Source: Calditrichaceae bacterium (GTDB taxonomy: Bacteria > Calditrichota > Calditrichia > RBG-13-44-9 > J075). Taken from it: a stretch of 64,000 nt of DNA. The notes beneath the pieces were generated by a model. The model had not been told where the DNA came from. It was given only the letters and a program-made list of their open reading frames with translations, and searched no databases. Every line of letters starts with the position of its first letter. Within the stretch, counting starts at the first letter, position 1. Position numbers and translations under genes: made by a program. The stretch is taken from assembly GCA_013360445.1 (NCBI GenBank), contig JABWBP010000002.1:62001-126000 (forward strand), read 5' to 3'. Positions 59,524 through 64,000 of the stretch are shown piece after piece.

Positions 59524-61149
59524 ATGGGAAAAGTAGCGCTACTGTTGTTCGCAGGATGGTTATCCATCGGGGTCGGTAGTTCAATGGCATTAGCCGGGAA
59601 CAGCGACGTCTTAACCACCTCTTCCGCAGGCGACTCGCTGGCGGCGCAGCCGGCCTTCGAGGCGGATAAAGACAGCGCCGGCGCAGCCCACGGCGAGGGC
59701 GAAGCTCACGGCTCTTCCATCGGCACGGAACTGCCCTTGTGGAGCGTGATCCCTTTCATCGGCATATTACTCTCCATTGCCATTTTTCCCCTGGTCGCGC
59801 CGCACTTCTGGCATCACCATTTCGGAAAGATTTCCGCATTCTGGGCGCTGCTGTTTGCGGTTCCCTTTGTGGCGGAGTTCCGCGCCGATGCGGTGCATGA
59901 AATCCTGCACACCTATCTCCTGGAATACATCCCCTTTATTATTTTGTTGTGGGCGCTCTACACCGTGGCCGGAGGCATTTTGGTAAAAGGCGCGCCGGTG
60001 GGAGTGCCGTTGAATAACCTGGTATTGTTGATCATCGGCACTGCGCTGGCCTCCTGGATCGGCACTACCGGGGCGGCCATGGTGCTCATCCGCCCTTTTA
60101 TCCGCATGAATGAATACCGGCAATCAAAGGTGCATTTGATCGTTTTCTTCATCTTCCTGGTCGCAAACATCGGCGGTTCCCTCACCCCGTTAGGCGATCC
60201 TCCCCTCTTTTTAGGATTTTTACAGGGAGTAGAATTCTTTTGGACCTTCAGTCTCTTCTGGGAAATGCTTTTCGTGGCGGGCGTTTTATTGGTAATTTTC
60301 TATGCCTGGGATACCTACATGTTTCGCAAAGAGGGCTGGCATGAAAAGCTGCACCTGATCGACACCGATGTCGATTTGCCGGATGACCTGGTGGATAAGA
60401 TGGTGGTGAAAGAAAAAGTAGAGGTCGAAAATCCCCGCAGCCGTAAAATGCGCGCCCGCACCTATCGCATGGAAATCCAGGGATTGTTCAACATAATATT
60501 CCTCCTGGGGATTATCGGGGGAGTGCTCTTCAGCGGCTACGTTCACTTAGGAGAAGTGACGGTGTTAGGCGTTCACATGCACTGGCAGAACATTATCCGG
60601 GATGTTTTCCTGATCACCATGGGACTTCTCTCTTTTAAGGTCACCCCGCGGAAATATCGCGAGGGCAACGAGTTCAACTGGTTCCCGATTCTGGAGGTAG
60701 CCAAACTATTCGCGGGGATCTTCATCACTATCATTCCGGCGCTGGCAATGCTGCGCGCCGGAGAGCAGGGGCATCTGAGTTTCATCATCCGGGCAGTGGA
60801 AGAACCCTGGCACTACTTCTGGATTACCGGGGCGTTATCGAGCTTTTTGGACAACGCGCCGACCTACCTGGTGTTTTTCAATACTGCAATAGGAAAATTC
60901 AGCCACCTGTTCGCCGGAGTGCCCGGGGTGCAATGGCTGATGAGCGACGGAGCCATTTACCTCAAAGCGATCAGCACCGGGGCGGTATTTTTCGGAGCGA
61001 ATACTTATATTGGCAACGCCCCCAATTTCATGGTCAAATCCATTTCCGAGCAGTCGAACATCAAAATGCCCAGTTTCTTTGGGTACATGGCGTATTCGCT
61101 GGTTATTTTAGGGATACTGTTCATCATCACAACATTCATATTTTTCTAA
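59524..61149 (+). CDS. Sodium:proton antiporter, NhaD/ArsB-CitM (IT) superfamily
   Basis: A membrane protein of 541 residues. After a cleavable or first helix (KVALLLFAGWLSIGVGSSMA) and a His/Glu-rich stretch come about 12 transmembrane helices. VANIGGSLTPLGDPPLFLGFL and the second half SSFLDNAPTYLVFF / GANTYIGNAPNFMVKSI are the paired hairpin motifs of ion-transporter superfamily members of the NhaD type. It probably exchanges Na+ for H+ across the inner membrane. ATG 59524 is chosen: AAAGG is 8 bases upstream; the ATG at 59482 is an alternative. The His-rich N-terminal region (AHGEGEAHGSS) might sense pH or bind metal. Confidence 0.88.
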   Translation: MGKVALLLFAGWLSIGVGSSMALAGNSDVLTTSSAGDSLAAQPAFEADKDSAGAAHGEGEAHGSSIGTELPLWSVIPFIGILLSIAIFPLVAPHFWHHHFGKISAFWALLFAVPFVAEFRADAVHEILHTYLLEYIPFIILLWALYTVAGGILVKGAPVGVPLNNLVLLIIGTALASWIGTTGAAMVLIRPFIRMNEYRQSKVHLIVFFIFLVANIGGSLTPLGDPPLFLGFLQGVEFFWTFSLFWEMLFVAGVLLVIFYAWDTYMFRKEGWHEKLHLIDTDVDLPDDLVDKMVVKEKVEVENPRSRKMRARTYRMEIQGLFNIIFLLGIIGGVLFSGYVHLGEVTVLGVHMHWQNIIRDVFLITMGLLSFKVTPRKYREGNEFNWFPILEVAKLFAGIFITIIPALAMLRAGEQGHLSFIIRAVEEPWHYFWITGALSSFLDNAPTYLVFFNTAIGKFSHLFAGVPGVQWLMSDGAIYLKAISTGAVFFGANTYIGNAPNFMVKSISEQSNIKMPSFFGYMAYSLVILGILFIITTFIFF

Positions 61150-61203
61150 ACCGGCCGGGCGGGATAGCTGAAGGCCGAATAGCTACTTTATTTTCCCGGT
61201 TCC

Positions 61204-61980
61204 ATGACCTACATCGACACCCACACCCACCTGCACTTCGAGGAATTTGATGGGGATCGCGAGGCGGTGATTACCCGGGCGCGGGAAGCCGGGGTGGCGC
61301 AAATCATTACCCTGGGCACCGGCCTCACTTCCAGCACGCAGACCCTGGAGATCGCCCGCCGCCGCCCGCATGTCTTTGCCGCTGCCGGCATTCACCCTTC
61401 GGAGGCGCACCTCGCCGCCCCCGGCGACGTGGATGCGATTCGAGATCTGGCAAAGCAGGAGGCGAAAATCGTTGCAATCGGCGAAATCGGGCTGGATTTT
61501 TATTGGGATAAAACCTACCACCGGGAGCAGTACCAGATGTTCCGGGCCATGCTGCGCATCGCCCGGGAATTGGCGATGCCGGTAGCCATCCACAACCGTT
61601 CCGCCCAGCGGGAAATGCAATGGTTCTTCCAGGAAGAAAAGATCACCACGCTTGATGGGGTGATGCACTGCTTCGCCGGGGAGGTGATCGACGCCCGTTT
61701 CTATCTGGAAATGGGGCTGCACATATCCTTTACCGCGGACATCACCTTTCCCAATTTCTCCCGCGGGGAGGTGCTCAAATTCGTGCCCCTGGACCGCCTT
61801 CTGCTGGAAACCGATTCTCCTTTTATTCCCCCCTCCCCGCTGCGCAAGCAGCGCAACGAGCCTGCCAATGTCGTCTATGTGGCGGAAAAATTGGCTGAGA
61901 TCCACCGCAAGCCCCGGGAAGAAATCGCCCGCATCACCACCGGGAATGCCCGGCGGCTGTTCCGCCTCCCGCAAGAGTGA
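61204..61980 (+). CDS. TatD-family metal-dependent hydrolase
   Basis: A 258-residue TIM-barrel hydrolase: YIDTHTHLHF (HxH metal site), IGEIGLDFYWDK (Glu ligand), PVAIHNRSAQ (His), MHCFAGE (His) and LLETDSPFIPPSPLRKQRNEP (Asp) are all TatD motifs. YchF/YcfH-type TatD proteins are 3'-5' DNases or D-amino-acyl-like hydrolases; the exact activity here is unknown. It follows the antiporter gene by 54 bases. Confidence 0.93.
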   Translation: MTYIDTHTHLHFEEFDGDREAVITRAREAGVAQIITLGTGLTSSTQTLEIARRRPHVFAAAGIHPSEAHLAAPGDVDAIRDLAKQEAKIVAIGEIGLDFYWDKTYHREQYQMFRAMLRIARELAMPVAIHNRSAQREMQWFFQEEKITTLDGVMHCFAGEVIDARFYLEMGLHISFTADITFPNFSRGEVLKFVPLDRLLLETDSPFIPPSPLRKQRNEPANVVYVAEKLAEIHRKPREEIARITTGNARRLFRLPQE

Positions 61981-62012
61981 ACGTTAAGGGAGGCGGGAAG
62001 CTCCGCTTCCTG

Positions 62013-63098
62013 TTAATGCCCCGGCGCGGCCATTTTCAACAGCATTTCCAGGAAGCGGTTCAATATCCGGCGATCTTCCGGGGTGTTTTTCCAAAGCAGT
62101 GAAAAATGGCGCTCCCCGTCATGATAGCCGTATTGCCGGATGTTGGAATCCACGAAAATGGTCAGGGTGGGAATGCCGAGCGCCGCGGCTAAGTGCATGG
62201 GGCCGGTATCGCCGGAAACGAAGAACTGGAAGCAGGAAAAAAACGCCGCCGTCTCTACCAGGGGTTCTTTCCAGACCAGGGTTTTTTCCTGAATCCATTG
62301 AGGATAGCGGGATAACCGCTTCACGTCCGCCGGGCCGGCGGCAAACTGCACCGGAAAGTCGCCGTGCTTGCGGATTTGTTCATATAAATAAGAAAAAATG
62401 TCCCCCGGCAGCACCTTGTTGCCGGTCGCGCCCAGCCAGATCAGGATTCCGCCCCCTGCGGCGGAGGGGAATTTGGCGGTCACCCGGGAGATTACTTCCG
62501 CAGGAACCTGCAATCCCCCCGCGCTGAAGGCCGCGCCCGGATCCAGCGCCCGCCAGAGGTCTACCATCGCATCGGCGTAGGGTTTGGCGGAGGAGGAAAC
62601 CACCGCCAGATCGTAAAAACGGGCGTTTTCCTTCCAGTCGAAACCGACCAGCCAGCGCGGTTTAAAAAAGCGCCCGGCCAGCGCCTGGGAAAGGGAGAAA
62701 TTATCCGGGTTGTGGGAGGTAATCACCACGTCGAACCGTTCTCCCCGCAATTTCCAAAACAACGCCAGGTACTGCCAGGGCCGCTTCATCAGGGCGGGCT
62801 GGTTGTAGGGCCACAGGCGGTCGATCAGGCTGCCGGCGGCGGCGCGGAAGAGGTCTGCCACGGGGTGATGGATCAACAGGTGGATTTCCGCGGCCGGGCG
62901 GGAGGCGCGGATGGCGCGCAGCAGGGGAAGCAATAAAATCCCGTTGCCGATGCGCTGATCCAGGCGAAACACCAGGATTTTGCGGAGATCGCCCGGGCGG
63001 GGCTTTTCTTTGGCGGATTGGGGGAGAATGGCCAGCAAAAAACCTTTCAGCAAGCGTTTGAAGGTTTTTTCCAGAGATTTGGCAAAGCGTTTGAACAT
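62013..63098 (-). CDS. GT9 glycosyltransferase (ADP-heptose:LPS heptosyltransferase family)
   Basis: A 361-residue GT-B protein: after a basic 40-residue N-terminus comes LRKILVFRLDQRIGNGILLLP, the GT9 opening (usually 'KILVIRLDRIGDVLLTTP'), then LLRAIRASRPAAEIHLL; near the C-terminus FVSGDTGPMHLAAALGIPTLTIF is the donor-site motif. The usual Asp of 'RIGD' is Asn (RIGNGI), which may change activity. GT9 enzymes transfer heptose to the lipopolysaccharide core at the inner membrane. It fits the lpxH-type gene in showing an outer membrane with lipid A. Confidence 0.87.
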   Translation of the reverse strand: MFKRFAKSLEKTFKRLLKGFLLAILPQSAKEKPRPGDLRKILVFRLDQRIGNGILLLPLLRAIRASRPAAEIHLLIHHPVADLFRAAAGSLIDRLWPYNQPALMKRPWQYLALFWKLRGERFDVVITSHNPDNFSLSQALAGRFFKPRWLVGFDWKENARFYDLAVVSSSAKPYADAMVDLWRALDPGAAFSAGGLQVPAEVISRVTAKFPSAAGGGILIWLGATGNKVLPGDIFSYLYEQIRKHGDFPVQFAAGPADVKRLSRYPQWIQEKTLVWKEPLVETAAFFSCFQFFVSGDTGPMHLAAALGIPTLTIFVDSNIRQYGYHDGERHFSLLWKNTPEDRRILNRFLEMLLKMAAPGH

Positions 63099-63198
63099 GG
63101 CGGCAGAATATACGGGCGAGGCCCGGGACTGTCAAATGAAATTCGATTTTGAAGAGTGCTGCCTTTATCGTAAGTTGGTTTCCGTATTCACCGGTTTC

Positions 63199-63300
63199 TA
63201 TTCACGACGCAATACGCAATACGGAATACAGGCTGCGTATTGCGTATTCTGTAAAAAAGTTTACCCTGAGCTTGTCGAAGGGTATTCCGTATTGCGTAAA
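63199..63300. repeat. GCAATACG/CGTATTGC inverted repeat with CCCTGAGCTTGTCGAAGGG
   Basis: Words GCAATACGCAATACGGAATA (63209-63228) are mirrored by GCGTATTGCGTATTC and again GTATTCCGTATTGCG at the end. Between lies CCCTGAGCTTGTCGAAGGG (63264-63282), an imperfect palindrome I recall from many unrelated bacterial genomes. The patch fills the gap between divergent genes. Confidence 0.7.
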
Positions 63301-63308
63301 TTTAGAGC

Positions 63309-64000
63309 ATGGACACCATCCAGGTCATTTTTTTCCTGATCAGCGGTTTCCTGGTTTCCCGCCTGATCATCAAGGTAAAACTTCCCCAGCGCATCGTGTT
63401 TTTCTTTATTGGGGAGAAGCACCTCTCCCTGTCACGGATTTTGCTCTACCTGCTGGCGCTCTCGGCGTTCCTCTCGCTTTTCATTCCCAACGCCATCACG
63501 GTGCTCACCCTGCTGCCGATCCTGGAACTGCTCCGCCAATCCTTCGATCCTGCCGACCCGACCCACAAAAACGTTCCCACTTTGCTGGCGCTCTCGGCCA
63601 TTTACGGCGCGAATATCGGCGGCATGGGCTCCCTCACCGGCACCCCGGCCAACGGCATCCTGGTCAGTTACGCGGAATTGAACCGGGTTCCGGGCAGCGA
63701 GATGCTCACCTTCGCCGCCTGGCTGGTGTGGGGAATTCCCCTGGTGATCTGTTTCGTCGCTGTCGCCTGGCTGGCGCTGGCAGGCGTTTTCCGCACCTGG
63801 CGATTTGCCGCCCGGCCCATCCGCCTGCCCTTCGACGCCGGGCAGACTCACCACCCCCTGCAAAAGACCGGCTTCATTATTACCCTGATATTTTTTCTTT
63901 CCTCGCTGCTCTTCTCGGCGCTGCTGATGCAATATCCCGCCCACGGGCGCGGCATCCTGATCGCCACCGGCGCGTTCACCGCCCTGTTCAGCCTGTTTTT
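63309..64000 (+). CDS. SLC13/DASS-family anion transporter, 3' end outside window
   Basis: An open frame from ATG 63309 to the window end (230 codons, no stop). It is highly hydrophobic with about six visible transmembrane helices. FIPNAITVLTLLPILELL and GANIGGMGSLTGTPANGILV are the first-half hairpin of SLC13/CitT-like transporters (consensus 'GGxxTPxGTPPN', here GSLTGTPAN). It likely moves a dicarboxylate, sulfate or similar anion. No good ribosome site is visible; the upstream 20 bases are part of the repeat patch. Confidence 0.78.
   Translation, partial: MDTIQVIFFLISGFLVSRLIIKVKLPQRIVFFFIGEKHLSLSRILLYLLALSAFLSLFIPNAITVLTLLPILELLRQSFDPADPTHKNVPTLLALSAIYGANIGGMGSLTGTPANGILVSYAELNRVPGSEMLTFAAWLVWGIPLVICFVAVAWLALAGVFRTWRFAARPIRLPFDAGQTHHPLQKTGFIITLIFFLSSLLFSALLMQYPAHGRGILIATGAFTALFSLF

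Noticed and set aside
1-64000. tRNA or rRNA genes
   Set aside because: No cloverleaf with a GGTTCGAATCC-type arm or rRNA-like block was seen on reading; a covariance-model scan would be decisive.

Overview
The window looks like a contig from an uncultivated Gram-negative bacterium of the FCB group. The basis is: (i) three secreted proteins ending in a type IX secretion (T9SS) type A sorting domain with the 'NFPNPFNP'/'NYPNPFNP' signature that is common in candidate division KSB1, Calditrichota and Ignavibacteriota; (ii) a PorV-like outer-membrane barrel, a DUF4301 protein and many lipoproteins; (iii) promoters fitting the Bacteroidota-type TTG-N19/20-TAnnTTTG pattern upstream of rpsT and an antiporter gene. 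GC looks like about 55-57% by eye. Phylum placement is inference; no rRNA or tRNA gene was seen.

Layout. 1-3.3 kb: end of a GT87-like glycosyltransferase, a GT2 glycosyltransferase and an FAD/NAD(P) oxidoreductase. 3.5-6 kb: a T9SS-exported subtilase. 6.2-8 kb: a radical SAM protein followed by an unusual metallophosphoesterase-fold protein. 8.2-12.2 kb: pentapeptide-repeat protein, CoA-binding protein, FmdB zinc ribbon, lipoprotein and an orphan DNA methyltransferase. 12.4-12.7 kb: remains of a decayed two-gene nucleotidyltransferase module. 12.7-18.9 kb: SpoIIE-type phosphatase, DPP-IV-like peptidase, phage-type lysozyme and a second subtilase. 18.9-25 kb: acyltransferase/M42 peptidase pair, LpxH-like hydrolase, MBL hydrolase, ABC-2-like permease and response regulator-phosphatase. 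25-32 kb: DUF4301, a large lipoprotein coupled to a 42-bp tandem repeat ORF, a DUF4160/DUF2442 pair and a PorV-like barrel. 32-46 kb: PA0069-type radical SAM, RNA m5C methyltransferase, glycerate kinase, valS, ilvE, two tandem barrel paralogues, SpoIID and SPOR envelope proteins, rpsT. 46-59 kb is almost entirely minus strand: GT1, M49-like peptidase, acyl-CoA dehydrogenase, a deoxyhypusine-synthase-like enzyme with speD, a TrpF-like protein lacking its catalytic Cys, a 7-repeat T9SS protein, a ferredoxin-flavoprotein fusion and an S9 peptidase. 59-64 kb: NhaD-like antiporter, TatD, GT9 and the start of an SLC13-type transporter.

Functionally the window is rich in exported or envelope peptidases (two S8, two S9, one M49-like, plus cytosolic M42), which together with acyl-CoA dehydrogenase and ilvE suggests a peptide-degrading heterotroph. 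Envelope functions (LpxH-like, GT9, acyltransferase, SpoIID/SPOR, barrels) support an outer membrane containing lipid A.

The intergenic DNA is unusual. It carries at least six families of palindromic or word-like degenerate repeats (AGACCTCAAAGGTTT inverted-repeat elements; CTGAAG-loop palindromes with changing stems; CCACAGAG elements; AACACCTGAACACT elements bracketing valS; CAATTGCCAATT; GCGCATAGCGCATGG), and one related repeat seems to have entered a coding sequence. The most interesting protein-level leads are the radical SAM/atypical metallophosphoesterase pair, the DHS-like/SpeD polyamine locus, the translation-coupled 14-residue-repeat ORF and the Cys-less TrpF-like protein.
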